A stretch of 64,000 bases of DNA from Haladaptatus sp. DYF46 (GTDB lineage: Archaea; Halobacteriota; Halobacteria; Halobacteriales; Haladaptataceae), in NCBI RefSeq assembly GCF_021083305.1, contig NZ_JAJFAY010000005.1:303944-367943 (forward strand), in the 5' to 3' direction. The notes below the pieces were generated by a model. It saw only the letters and a program-made list of their open reading frames with translations, did not search any database and was not told the DNA's origin. A program made the translations under genes and the position numbers. Below, piece by piece: positions 9,440 to 18,026 of this stretch (position 1 is its first letter; every line of letters starts with the position of its first letter).

Positions 9440-9447
9440 CATAAAAG
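9440..9447 (-). promoter_or_regulatory. TATA box for gentisate dioxygenase
   Basis: On the minus strand CTTTTATG lies 25-32 nt upstream of ATG 9415, consistent with a leaderless haloarchaeal transcript. Confidence 0.5.
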
Positions 9448-9579
9448 TAGTGGACGCATCACCCTCTCTCCGAATTCGATACGGGTCACCGTTGATCCGA
9501 CGATTTTCCCCCTCATGGTCGGTCGATCCAGAGAGCTGAGAGCAACTCGGCGGGGTTACGTGCGGCCCATCCCACAGTG

Positions 9580-9750
9580 CTACGTCTGTGCGTCGAATAT
9601 CTCCTCGGAGGGGAAGACTGCCCGACAGTCTTCACAGACCATCTGTCCCTGGATGGCGTACTCCCAGAGCTTCCCGCCGCAACTCAGGCAGTCGAAGTGT
9701 GCTTGAACGAAGGGGTTTTCCTCGGCGTAAATGTTGTCGAACTCGGCCAT
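9580..9750 (-). CDS. Small zinc-ribbon protein, 56 aa
   Basis: A compact gene starting at ATG 9750. It encodes CLSCGGKLW at residue 21 and CEDCRAVFP at residue 39, which is two CxxC knuckles 15 residues apart and a plausible zinc ribbon. The ORF is acidic and well formed. It lies on the same strand between the thioesterase cluster and gentisate dioxygenase. Small zinc proteins are abundant in haloarchaea and mostly uncharacterised; a regulatory or scaffolding role in this cluster is only a possibility. Confidence 0.7.
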   Translation of the reverse strand: MAEFDNIYAEENPFVQAHFDCLSCGGKLWEYAIQGQMVCEDCRAVFPSEEIFDAQT

Positions 9751-9850
9751 GCGAGTACATTACGATAGCAGTCCAAAAAGCGTATCGCCCGCGTCCGGAC
9801 GCAGCCTCGGTTGGCTTGGAGGCGTACAGCCTGGAAGGACGGAGTGCCGA

Positions 9851-10252
9851 TTAGTCGTCGGCGTACGTTTCCATCGCTTTCCGGAGGTCCTCGGGGAGTT
9901 CGATCGCCCCCGCTCCGCCGGTGCGAGCGCAGACGCGCTGTTCATACCCGGAGAACGCCACCTCACCGCCGCAGCGCGCGACGTACCCGAATTTCACGCT
10001 CCGGTTTCCGAGCGTCGGCGTCAGTTCGATAGTGACGTCATCGCCGGCTTCGACGGGGTTCTCGAACTCGAAGTTCATCTCCACGAGCGGGAGGCCGAAC
10101 CCGCGCTCCCGAGACATCTCCCAGAAGGGCCAGCCTATCGCTTCCATGAACATATCGGACGTCTCGTGGATGGCGTCGACGATGCGAGGGTAGTGGGCGA
10201 TACCGAAGGGGTCGGTGTCCGAAAATCGTACTGTCCAAGTTCGCTCGTACAT
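9851..10252 (-). CDS. Hot-dog acyl-CoA thioesterase (4-hydroxybenzoyl-CoA thioesterase family)
   Basis: A 133-residue single hot-dog domain. The family signature RFSDTDPFGIAHYPRIVDA is near residue 9, including the Asp expected to be catalytic. The hydrophobic helix with a conserved Glu follows, then VEMNFEFENPVEAGDDV near 58. It lies 2 nt after the ADP-forming ligase beta gene in the same transcript. Members release free acid from aryl- or acyl-CoA. In a CoA-dependent gentisate route this step would release gentisate from gentisyl-CoA; that assignment is inferred from context. Confidence 0.85.
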   Translation of the reverse strand: MYERTWTVRFSDTDPFGIAHYPRIVDAIHETSDMFMEAIGWPFWEMSRERGFGLPLVEMNFEFENPVEAGDDVTIELTPTLGNRSVKFGYVARCGGEVAFSGYEQRVCARTGGAGAIELPEDLRKAMETYADD

Positions 10253-10254
10253 GG

Positions 10255-10953
10255 TTATTCCTCCCGAAGAACGACGGCGGCATCCAATGCGACCGCGTCA
10301 GTATCGGTCGCCAGCACGGGATTGACGTCCACCTCTGCGATCGCTTTGTAATCAACGACGAGATCCCCGACGCGCTTGACGACATCCGCGAGTGCCGATA
10401 CATCGGCTGGCGGACTTCCACGATAGCCGTCGAGGATGCGTATCGCCTGTAATTCCTCGATCGCCGACCGAGCTTCCGATCGATCGATCGGCGCGAGACG
10501 GTGACTGGTATCCGCGAACACCTCCGTAAAGACGCCGCCGAGGCCCGTCAGCACGACGGGACCAAACGACGGGTCTCGCAGGCCGCCGACGATGACCTCG
10601 GTGCCCGAATCCGTGTCGTGTGCCGCTTCAACGAGAATGTTCGCCTCTATTTCCGCCGCAGTCGCAGCGTCGAGAATCGCTTGTGCGGCTTCGTGGACCG
10701 CGTCACCGGTCTCTAATCCGAGTGCGACGCCGACCCCGTCGGCCCAGTCACTCTTGTGGACTATCGATGGAGCGGAGACTTTGACGACGACGGGATAGCC
10801 GATGGCTTCAGCGGACTCGACGGCCGCCGCTGCGTCTTCCGCGATGCGGAACGCGGGAGTCGTTACGTCGGCGTTCGCGAGCAGCGACTTGCTTTCCGCC
10901 TCGGTCAGGACCGCCCGCCCGTCCGCCCGCGCGGTTGCGATGGGATCAGACAT
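10255..10953 (-). CDS. ADP-forming acyl-CoA synthetase, beta (ATP-grasp) subunit
   Basis: A 232-residue ATP-grasp subunit. It begins with LTEAESKSLLANADVTTPAFR, has the VVVKVSAPSIVHKSDWADGV strand-loop near residue 56, and GGLRDPSFGPVVLTGLGG near 123. It pairs with the alpha subunit just upstream, the genes overlapping by 8 nt. Together they interconvert acyl-CoA + ADP + Pi with acid + ATP + CoA. Split alpha/beta ADP-forming enzymes are known in archaea. Substrate could be an aryl-CoA, acetyl-CoA or an intermediate of ring cleavage. Confidence 0.9.
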   Translation of the reverse strand: MSDPIATARADGRAVLTEAESKSLLANADVTTPAFRIAEDAAAAVESAEAIGYPVVVKVSAPSIVHKSDWADGVGVALGLETGDAVHEAAQAILDAATAAEIEANILVEAAHDTDSGTEVIVGGLRDPSFGPVVLTGLGGVFTEVFADTSHRLAPIDRSEARSAIEELQAIRILDGYRGSPPADVSALADVVKRVGDLVVDYKAIAEVDVNPVLATDTDAVALDAAVVLREE

Positions 10954-12322
10954 TTGCGTTCACCTCCGTTCGATCGGTAGCATCGGACAGTACGGCGTAC
11001 TCAGCGAGCAGGGCAGCAGCCTCCGCGCCGCGCTCGGGTGAGGTAAACACGGGGACGTTTGCCGCACGGAGCGATGCGAGGTCGTCTGCCATCCCCTCCT
11101 CGATGCCGTCCGTGACGAACAGAACCGGTTTGTCGACGTCTTTGGCCAAGCCGTCGAGTGTGTCGAGCGGGAAGCCCAACGCCTCCTCGAACAGCTCAAA
11201 TACGAGGACGATATCGACCTGCTCGTCCGCTGCGACGGTGGACACGACCTCTCCAAACTCCGGCATGGGTCGCCCGGTGTCGACGGGATTTCCAGCATAC
11301 GTTATTCCGGGGAGGAGCTCTTCAAGACGCTCTCGGGTTGCCGCCGTCAGTTCTGGAAGCTTACCGCCGGCCCGCTGAATGCGGTCGGCGATGATGATTC
11401 CGGGACCTGCTTGAGCCGTCACGACGCCGATGTTCAGTCCGGAGGGGTCCGGCGAACGTCCAAGTGCGACGCCCGCATCGACCAGTTCGCTCGTCGATTC
11501 GACCGTCAGGACGCCATACTGCTCGAACCCCGCCATGTACAGGTCGTGTTTCCCGGTCAGCGCTCCGGTGTGTGACTCGGCGAAGTCGCCAACGTCAGTC
11601 TTCCCCACCTTGTAGGCGACGACCGGGGTCTCGGCGTCACGACACGTTTCCAAGACTCCACGCCCGTCGTCAGTGCCCTCGACGTGAAGAAGTATCGCGT
11701 CGGTTCGCTCGTCCGCATCGAAGTACGAGACGACCTCCTGAAAACCGACGTTGGCGCGATTTCCGAGTCCGACCATTCCCGACAACCCGTAGTGCTCGCG
11801 ACGGGCCTGGAAGGCGAGAACGTGGGCGACGCCGCCACTTTGAGCGATGACCGCGACGTTTCCTGCTCGTATCCGCTCGACGCCGCTAGCGAACGAGGCG
11901 AACAGCTCCTCGCTCGGGACGACGAAGCCGCTCGTATTCGGCCCGAGGAGTGCGATATCGTGTTCGGTTGCAACCTCGACGGTGCGTTCCTGGAGGCGTT
12001 CACCCTCCTCGCCAGCCTCCGCGAAGCCGCCAGCGTAGATGACGGCACCTCCGACGTCGGCTTCGCCGCACTCTTCGAGTACGTCCGGTACAACGGGTCC
12101 GGGAACGCACAGCAGGGCGAGGTCGACGGTATCATCGATTTCCGTCACGGAGGCGACGAACGATTCGCCGAATACCATTCCCGACGAAGACGGGTTGACG
12201 GGGTGTACCGAGCCGTTGAACGCAGTCGCGTTCGCCATCGCCTCGTAGCCGATCTTTCCTTCGTTCTGTGAGGCCCCGATGACCGCAATACTGTCGGGGT
12301 TGAACAGTCTCTGTAGATTCAC
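10946..12322 (-). CDS. ADP-forming acyl-CoA synthetase, alpha subunit
   Basis: About 458 residues from GTG 12322 (ATG 12349 is an alternative, adding MVLFRIEIA). The CoA-binding Rossmann domain opens with LFNPDSIAVIGASQNEGKIG. The ligase-CoA domain carries a conserved region GNRANVGFQEVVSYF near residue 205 and the phospho-histidine region KVGKTDVGDFAESHTGAL near 255, with His in ESHTG. It forms the upstream half of an alpha-beta-thioesterase operon. Having a synthetase and a thioesterase in one transcript suggests tuning of an aryl- or acyl-CoA pool, which is an inference. Confidence 0.9.
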   Translation of the reverse strand: MNLQRLFNPDSIAVIGASQNEGKIGYEAMANATAFNGSVHPVNPSSSGMVFGESFVASVTEIDDTVDLALLCVPGPVVPDVLEECGEADVGGAVIYAGGFAEAGEEGERLQERTVEVATEHDIALLGPNTSGFVVPSEELFASFASGVERIRAGNVAVIAQSGGVAHVLAFQARREHYGLSGMVGLGNRANVGFQEVVSYFDADERTDAILLHVEGTDDGRGVLETCRDAETPVVAYKVGKTDVGDFAESHTGALTGKHDLYMAGFEQYGVLTVESTSELVDAGVALGRSPDPSGLNIGVVTAQAGPGIIIADRIQRAGGKLPELTAATRERLEELLPGITYAGNPVDTGRPMPEFGEVVSTVAADEQVDIVLVFELFEEALGFPLDTLDGLAKDVDKPVLFVTDGIEEGMADDLASLRAANVPVFTSPERGAEAAALLAEYAVLSDATDRTEVNANV

Positions 12323-12599
12323 AGCTATCTCTATTCGGAAGAGCACCATATGGTTTTCCCCGACTCGCGGACGTAACGGTTCCATCTACGAGGTGAACGG
12401 ATCTAACGTGTCTGCACCGATTCGGGAGTCGAATTGTTCGAATGGTTCGCAAATCGCCCACAGAATAGCGTTACGTGAAGGGTGTCCGGATGCGGCGTTG
12501 GGATCGCTTCGCACGTTCGACACCCTCCCCGATTCAAGCTGACTCCCTGATTCAAGCTGTCGCGTTCGTGCCCGTCTATCGGAGCTGATTAGCGTGCGG

Positions 12600-14141
12600 T
12601 CAACCAAAGTGTAACTCGACGACGCGCTCTCGCTGTATCGTTCCGGTATCGGATCGCGGCAGCGTCTCAGTGGTGATGGTGTACTGACGCGGACGCTTGA
12701 AATTGGCCAGCGACTCGTGATCTTTGCAGAACGCGTCGAGTTCGTCTTCGTCGATGGAATCGTCGGTGACGACGACGGCGGTAACGATCTGCCCCCAGTG
12801 GTCGTCGTCCAGACCGACAACGCAAATCTCCTGAACGTTCCGGTGAGAGGCTAATGCTTGCTCGACTTCCGACGGGTAGACGTTTTCCCCGCCGCTGATG
12901 ATCATGTTGTCGACGCGGTCGACGATGTAGAGGAACCCGTCTTCGTCGATTCGTGCGATGTCGCACGTCCTGAGCCAGTCGCCGAAATACGACCTCCGTT
13001 CGGCGCGTTCGTTATCGATGTATCCCTCCGACCGTCCGGGGCCTCGTGCGATGATCTCCCCCAACTCACCCGAATCGACAGTTGCCGTCGGATCCGGATG
13101 CTCATCCAGCGGTGCCGTTTCCACCACCCGTAGTTCCCAGACGAACGACTCCTTGCCGATCGACCCGGGGTGGTCGTTCTGAACCGACGGGTGAGCGAAC
13201 GTCAAGTTCGGCCCTCCTTCGGTCATCCCGTACGTATTGTAGACGTTTTCGGTAAGCAGCGCAGCAGTGCGCTCGATCAGTTCCTCGGTGACAACCGACC
13301 CGCCAGTCCTAATATACGAAAGCGAATCGACGTCGTAGCCAGATCCGGCCTGGACATCGTTGAGTCCGTTTAGTTGCGTCGGGACGGCGAGCAGTCCCGT
13401 GATCTCGTGTTTCTCGATCAGTTCGAGCGCCTTCGTCGGGTCGAAGCTCGAATGAAGAACGACCGTCGCCCCCGCGAGGAGGTGAGGGTAGAGCCACGCG
13501 TCGGACGTGACCATGTGATACCACGGCGTCGTCACGAGTGCGACGTCAGTCATGTCGATGCCGTGTTCCATGACGACCTGGGTTGCTCCGAGCCACATCT
13601 GCTCTTGGTCGAAGCAAACCGCTTTCGGCTGACTCGTCGTCCCGCTCGTGTAGAAGACGGCACACTCGTCACCGTCAGGTAACTCGTCCCGTAACTCCTC
13701 GGCCGTCCCCGAGAGCACCGCCTCGTAGGATTCGACACCGACGCGAGAGATGGTCCGTTTCCCGGCGTGAATGCCTACCTCGAATTCGCCCTCTTCAAGC
13801 ATCTCGAGGGCGATCTCTGCGTTGGCATCGTCGAAGACCAAGCCTGCCGCGTCTGCCGTCTCCGCCATCGAAATCAGCTCGCGAGTGCTCCCTCTGAAGG
13901 GCAGTTGTACGGTGGCTTCGCCGCGCTTCTGTCCGGCGATCATCGATTCGACGGCGGGCAATCCGTTGTTTGCAAGAACCGCACATCGCTCCGAGGGAAT
14001 TCGCTCGTCCAGAGCGTTTGCCAACTGGGTACTTCGCCGGTCGAATTGGTCATAGGTAAACTCGTCTCCCTGGTCAGTAACGATGGCTCTATCGTTAGCG
14101 TGCGTCCGGACGGTTCGTTCGAACGCCTCTAAGTACTTCAT
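12600..14141 (-). CDS. AMP-forming acyl/aryl-CoA synthetase with altered A10 motif
   Basis: A 513-residue ANL enzyme. It has YTSGTTSQPKAVCFDQ near residue 160, NTYGMTEGGPN near 300 and the hinge YIVDRVDNMIISGGENVYPS near 415. At the C-terminus the motif that normally reads TGK-I reads DTGTIQRERV, so the catalytic A10 lysine appears replaced by threonine (ACG for AAG). That should impair adenylation, although thioester formation can survive such changes in some ANL enzymes. ATG 14141 follows a TTTAATAG box. It may share a regulon with the other ligases at 3005 and 18027. Confidence 0.85.
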   Translation of the reverse strand: MKYLEAFERTVRTHANDRAIVTDQGDEFTYDQFDRRSTQLANALDERIPSERCAVLANNGLPAVESMIAGQKRGEATVQLPFRGSTRELISMAETADAAGLVFDDANAEIALEMLEEGEFEVGIHAGKRTISRVGVESYEAVLSGTAEELRDELPDGDECAVFYTSGTTSQPKAVCFDQEQMWLGATQVVMEHGIDMTDVALVTTPWYHMVTSDAWLYPHLLAGATVVLHSSFDPTKALELIEKHEITGLLAVPTQLNGLNDVQAGSGYDVDSLSYIRTGGSVVTEELIERTAALLTENVYNTYGMTEGGPNLTFAHPSVQNDHPGSIGKESFVWELRVVETAPLDEHPDPTATVDSGELGEIIARGPGRSEGYIDNERAERRSYFGDWLRTCDIARIDEDGFLYIVDRVDNMIISGGENVYPSEVEQALASHRNVQEICVVGLDDDHWGQIVTAVVVTDDSIDEDELDAFCKDHESLANFKRPRQYTITTETLPRSDTGTIQRERVVELHFG

Positions 14142-14352
14142 GTTGCGAGACGTTATAGCATAACTTCCCACCCCTACTATTAAAGGTTATGGTGATTTCA
14201 GCAAAGGCGGGCTATTCCACCGAATGATGCCGTGCGTGGTATCTTATGATTCGGACGATCCGCAAATCGTGATTCTGTCTTCCCTTGATTCGCTACCTGG
14301 ATTCCCGAGTGATCACGATCAGGTTTTTGTGTAGCTCCGCGCAACGATACCT

Positions 14353-15252
14353 ATGTACACTAAACGCATCCGTACGAGCGGTCGGGGGCTCCTGTCGCAC
14401 ATCAAGCCGGTGTTCTTCGTTCCCGCCATCGCGACATCCCTGTTCGGGGGATTACTCGCCCCGGTGTTCGCTCTCATTCCAGGGATACTTCACGGGTGGG
14501 CCGTCGGACTCGCCCTGTATACGGCACACCTGAAAGACGGGTACGTCGACGGCCACGTTCGCGGTGAAGAGCAACCGACCCTGTCCCCTCGGGAGAACCA
14601 GGTCGCGATACGGATAGCGAGCGCTGGTTTCCTGCTAACGATGGTCGCCCTATGGTGGTCTGCGAGTCTCGTCGCTGTGCTGATGACGGTTCCGTTGTGG
14701 ATACTGGCCCTATTGCACGCACCGTACCTCGATATGAACCCGGTTACGGTCACCGCCGATTACCCGATCGGTATCGGCCTGTCCGTCCTCGGCGGGTATT
14801 TCGTCCAAACGGGGCAGTTGTCCGCTAAAATCCTTGGTGTATCGGTCATGTTCGTCGTTCTTCTCTCGGGGGTGAAGGTGTCCACGGACCGACTCGATTA
14901 CACGTTCGATCGGTCGATCGGTAAGCGCACCGTTCCAGTTCTTCTCGGAAACGATGGGGCGAATGTGGTTGCAACCACGTTTTTCTTCTCGACTTCATCG
15001 CTCGTGGTTGGGCTGGTCTACGCGGGCTTGTTTCCGCCGATCACGGCCGTAGCGGCCATACTCCCGTTGTTCGCCGCTGGTGTAGGGTTCGTCGGATCGA
15101 GGCACGGAGCGGTCAAAGTCCAGATGGTTCTCACGTATCCATTCGCGGCGATCCTCTTTTCGACCTACTGCTGGTCGATACGTTGCAGCGCGATTCAGGT
15201 ACTCGATCCTCTGCGACTCCTCCTCGTCGATCTCCCTCTCCTGTTGGCGTGA
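14353..15252 (+). CDS. UbiA-superfamily prenyltransferase-like membrane protein
   Basis: About 299 residues with eight or nine hydrophobic segments. The second aspartate-rich UbiA motif is clear in DRLDYTFDRSIGKRTVPVLLG-type sequence near residue 177. The first is present in a diverged form, LKDGYVDGHVRGEE, near residue 60. UbiA enzymes move polyprenyl groups onto aromatic or other acceptors at the membrane. It diverges from the CoA ligase at 14141. A link to quinone or lipid metabolism is general family knowledge; its role in an aromatic-degradation cluster is unknown. Confidence 0.75.
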   Translation: MYTKRIRTSGRGLLSHIKPVFFVPAIATSLFGGLLAPVFALIPGILHGWAVGLALYTAHLKDGYVDGHVRGEEQPTLSPRENQVAIRIASAGFLLTMVALWWSASLVAVLMTVPLWILALLHAPYLDMNPVTVTADYPIGIGLSVLGGYFVQTGQLSAKILGVSVMFVVLLSGVKVSTDRLDYTFDRSIGKRTVPVLLGNDGANVVATTFFFSTSSLVVGLVYAGLFPPITAVAAILPLFAAGVGFVGSRHGAVKVQMVLTYPFAAILFSTYCWSIRCSAIQVLDPLRLLLVDLPLLLA

Positions 15253-15763
15253 TCTCTGCGATAATCGCTCCTCTGCTACGTCCCACCGCGACAACCGTTT
15301 GACGGGATCTAACTGACTCCTCTTCTCATAGTTCAACTCTCGACTCGATTGCCTTCTCCTAGAATATCGTCCGACCATGGCGATTTCGGAAGCCAATTCA
15401 CGAACCGATGTGTTCTCTCACAGCGAACTTCCGTGTTTCCGTTCCATCGAATTTCACCCTTCTCGGGGCGCTCAAATCAAGCCGCGATTTTCGGTCTTCG
15501 GTTGAGAGACCTACACACGGTGTTGCGGAGCTATATTTGTACTCCATCCCCAGTGGGTTTCCAGAGCGTGCATCGACTACACGCATCATTTGTTCGCTGG
15601 CAGCGAACGCTTGAGGAGGTGGGTCGTCGTATCATCCTCTCATGGGTAGCACGCAGTAGAATTCCGAACTAAAAACGAGAGGGACGGCGGTTCGTCACAC
15701 CTCGCTACGAAAATCGGTGGCTGCCACCAACGTTTAAGTGCAAAACGCACCACTCATCGGGCA
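15253..15763. other. 511-bp intergenic region before IclR gene
   Basis: No supported gene. A TATA-like TTTAAG at 15733-15738 lies about 26 nt before the IclR start at 15764. A short hairpin GTTCGCTGGCAGCGAAC is at about 15592-15608. A minus-strand frame at 15398-15589 is open but has no recognisable homology. Confidence 0.4.
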
Positions 15764-16531
15764 ATGGATACTAACGCCGATGGAACGAATTTGGTCAAGT
15801 CGGATGAAACGTTGTTCGCTATAATTGAACAGCTTAGGGAATCCGACGGTGCGGGTGTCACCGAACTCGCCAACCAACTTGGTATGGCGAAAAGTTCCAT
15901 TCACAAGCATCTCCACACGATGGTCAAGCACGGGTACGTAGTAAAACGGAACGGTACGTACCACCTCGGACTCCAGTTTCTACATTTCGGCGAGTACGTC
16001 AGAGATAGCTACGATATTTATCATGCTTCAAAGTCGAAAATCCATGAACTCGCGGAGAGAACGGGCGAGATGGTCTGGCTCATCATCCCCGAGAACGGTC
16101 TCGGCTGGTTTCTATACGGGGAGAAGGGGGACACCGGAATTAGCAAAGAATCCATCCTTGGGTCGTGGACCTATCTTCACAATAACTCCGGTGGAAAGGC
16201 TATTCTGGCAAACCTTCCTTCAGGGCAGATTGACGACATCATCGATCAGCACGGACTCCCAACGAAAACGGAGAACACCATCACCGAACCTGATACGCTG
16301 CACACGGAGCTTGAAAATATCCGCGAGCGAGGCTATGCGGTAAACCAAGGCGAGGACATCGCAGGGATTCACGCGGTCGGCGTTCCACTACTTTCCGGTG
16401 GAGAAATCCGGGGAGCGTTGTCGATTGCGGGCGCTGCACACCGTTTCAAACGGGACCAACGTGAGCAGAAACTCGCTGAGTATCTCATCGCAGCTGCGGA
16501 TGACATCGAGGTCAATCTCGCGTATCAGTAA
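15764..16531 (+). CDS. IclR-family transcriptional regulator
   Basis: A 255-residue regulator. Its N-terminal winged helix includes GVTELANQLGMAKSSIHKHL near residue 27. The IclR effector domain spans about residues 80-250, with the VWLIIPENGLGWFLYGEKG strand and a C-terminal AGIHAVGVPLLSGGEIRGAL segment. ATG 15764 has a well-placed TATA box. IclR proteins commonly sense aromatic acids or ring-cleavage products in catabolic clusters, so control of the adjacent genes is likely. Direction of regulation cannot be read. Confidence 0.9.
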   Translation: MDTNADGTNLVKSDETLFAIIEQLRESDGAGVTELANQLGMAKSSIHKHLHTMVKHGYVVKRNGTYHLGLQFLHFGEYVRDSYDIYHASKSKIHELAERTGEMVWLIIPENGLGWFLYGEKGDTGISKESILGSWTYLHNNSGGKAILANLPSGQIDDIIDQHGLPTKTENTITEPDTLHTELENIRERGYAVNQGEDIAGIHAVGVPLLSGGEIRGALSIAGAAHRFKRDQREQKLAEYLIAAADDIEVNLAYQ

Positions 16532-16844
16532 CCCCTGTCCACTTTCCTTGGCTGACCCGCGTCAACGGATGGTGTAATTCGATGCATCCTCCATCGTTCG
16601 CCATTATCGAACCGTCGCATTTAAAACATTTCCCGAAAGGAGCCATGCGTAACGAATCAGTAGCAACCAGAAGACGAGTCAGAGAGCCGTACAGTCAATG
16701 GGGTATAAACGGTTGAATTTCCCGTCGGTGGTTTTTCCCTACGCGTAACCATGAGAACCTCGTTCCATCAGGAAGAGGGCCATCGTGAAACGTCCCGCCG
16801 AAATCTCGGTTTCGGAACCCGGTACGTTCTCTTACAGTGAGCCG
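16532..16844. other. 313-bp intergenic region between convergent IclR genes
   Basis: The two IclR genes converge here. No gene, clear terminator or repeat is supported; the DNA is moderately AT-rich around 16620-16640. Confidence 0.4.
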
Positions 16845-17594
16845 CTAGTATTCGTTGGTAATCGTATTTGCACCTCGGCGAACGTGTTCTATCAACTCGG
16901 AGCGAAAGGCTGAATCTTTCAGTCTGTCCGTCGTAGTCGCTAGGGAAAGAGCACCGAGTACGGTAGCGTCGTTGAGAAGAGGTACCGCGACGACGCACAT
17001 TCCTGGAATCTGTTGGTTGCAGTCCAAAGCGTAGCCGTCGTCCCGAATCGTTCGTAGTTCTTCTCGCAGGGTTTCGACATCGGTGACCGTGTTTTCGGTC
17101 ACCGGATCCAATCCGTGTGTATCGAGTATCTCCTCGACGTTTTCGTCGGGAAGGTGAGCCAGTATGACCTTTCCGGCAGCGTGTGAGTGGAGTGGCGTTC
17201 GTCGGCCCGGATAGGTGCCTAAGTTCAACGACCGTGGCCCACTTTCGTCGTGGAGAACGACCCATCGGCCACGTTCCTCGACGCTGACGGTAGCGAGTTC
17301 ACCCGTTTCGGAAGCTATCTGTTCTAGCACCGGTTTCGCGATGTGGAATAGGCGGTTTCTGTGTTTCAATCGACTCCCCATGGCGAGGAACCGGTATCCC
17401 ACGTGATACTGTCCATCCCTTCGAACTACATACCCTGTCGACTCTAGCGTTCGCAGGTAGTCGTGTGCGGTACTCCGAGGCATATCCATCTGTCTGGTCA
17501 GGTCTGACGGCCCCGTAATGTTTCCTTCCCACAGTAGTTCAATGATTTCGAAGGCTCGAATGACCGTTTGAAGCGGGGCCGATGTTCGGTCCAT
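16845..17594 (-). CDS. IclR-family transcriptional regulator
   Basis: A second IclR protein of 249 residues. The helix-turn-helix is GPSDLTRQMDMPRSTAHDYL near residue 27. The effector domain includes ELATVSVEERGRWVVLHDES near 97 and a C-terminal PGMCVVAVPLLNDATVLGAL segment. It is paralogous to the IclR at 15764 but diverged. The pair may split control between the gentisate genes on the left and the beta-oxidation and ABC-importer genes on the right, an inference from position. Confidence 0.9.
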   Translation of the reverse strand: MDRTSAPLQTVIRAFEIIELLWEGNITGPSDLTRQMDMPRSTAHDYLRTLESTGYVVRRDGQYHVGYRFLAMGSRLKHRNRLFHIAKPVLEQIASETGELATVSVEERGRWVVLHDESGPRSLNLGTYPGRRTPLHSHAAGKVILAHLPDENVEEILDTHGLDPVTENTVTDVETLREELRTIRDDGYALDCNQQIPGMCVVAVPLLNDATVLGALSLATTTDRLKDSAFRSELIEHVRRGANTITNEY

Positions 17595-18026
17595 ACGATC
17601 GCTACTGTTTTCGCTCTTATAATTGTTCGGTTATTTCGGACGGATTCTGATACGACCATTCGGCTTTACAAACGTAGGAGTGTAATCGAAGGGTCGCCAA
17701 AGCGAACTGGGAAAACGTGACGATGATCGGATAACCCCAAAGATACCGATTTTACGGTCTATCGTTTGCAGTCCCGTCGGCATCGTTCGAATATTTCGGA
17801 CGGATTCCGTTCCTCGGATTTCCATCGTACATCGCTCGATCGCTTATAGTCACTATTCTCATAGTTACATCGACGGCGAGATCAAGTGCGGTAAGACATC
17901 TAGCAACCGACAGTGAGTTGTGCCAGTCGGCGTGGAGAAGGTGGGATGCATACTTGCGAACCTGTTGTCAGCGGACGGCGACAGCGATGTGGGAGAAAGA
18001 CTCAAAAATACAGGGTTCCGACCCGA
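17595..18026. other. 432-bp intergenic region
   Basis: This lies between the start of the IclR gene and the end of the CoA-ligase operon. It should hold the IclR promoter on the minus strand. No coding potential or repeat was recognised. Confidence 0.35.

Noticed and set aside
8960..9706. 248-codon plus-strand open frame
   Set aside because: Antisense to gentisate dioxygenase and across the next intergenic region, with no recognisable motifs.
11684..12271. 195-codon plus-strand open frame
   Set aside because: Antisense to the ADP-forming synthetase alpha subunit, whose catalytic motifs are clear.
15398..15589. 63-codon minus-strand frame
   Set aside because: No homology recognised, basic composition, and no promoter; left as intergenic.
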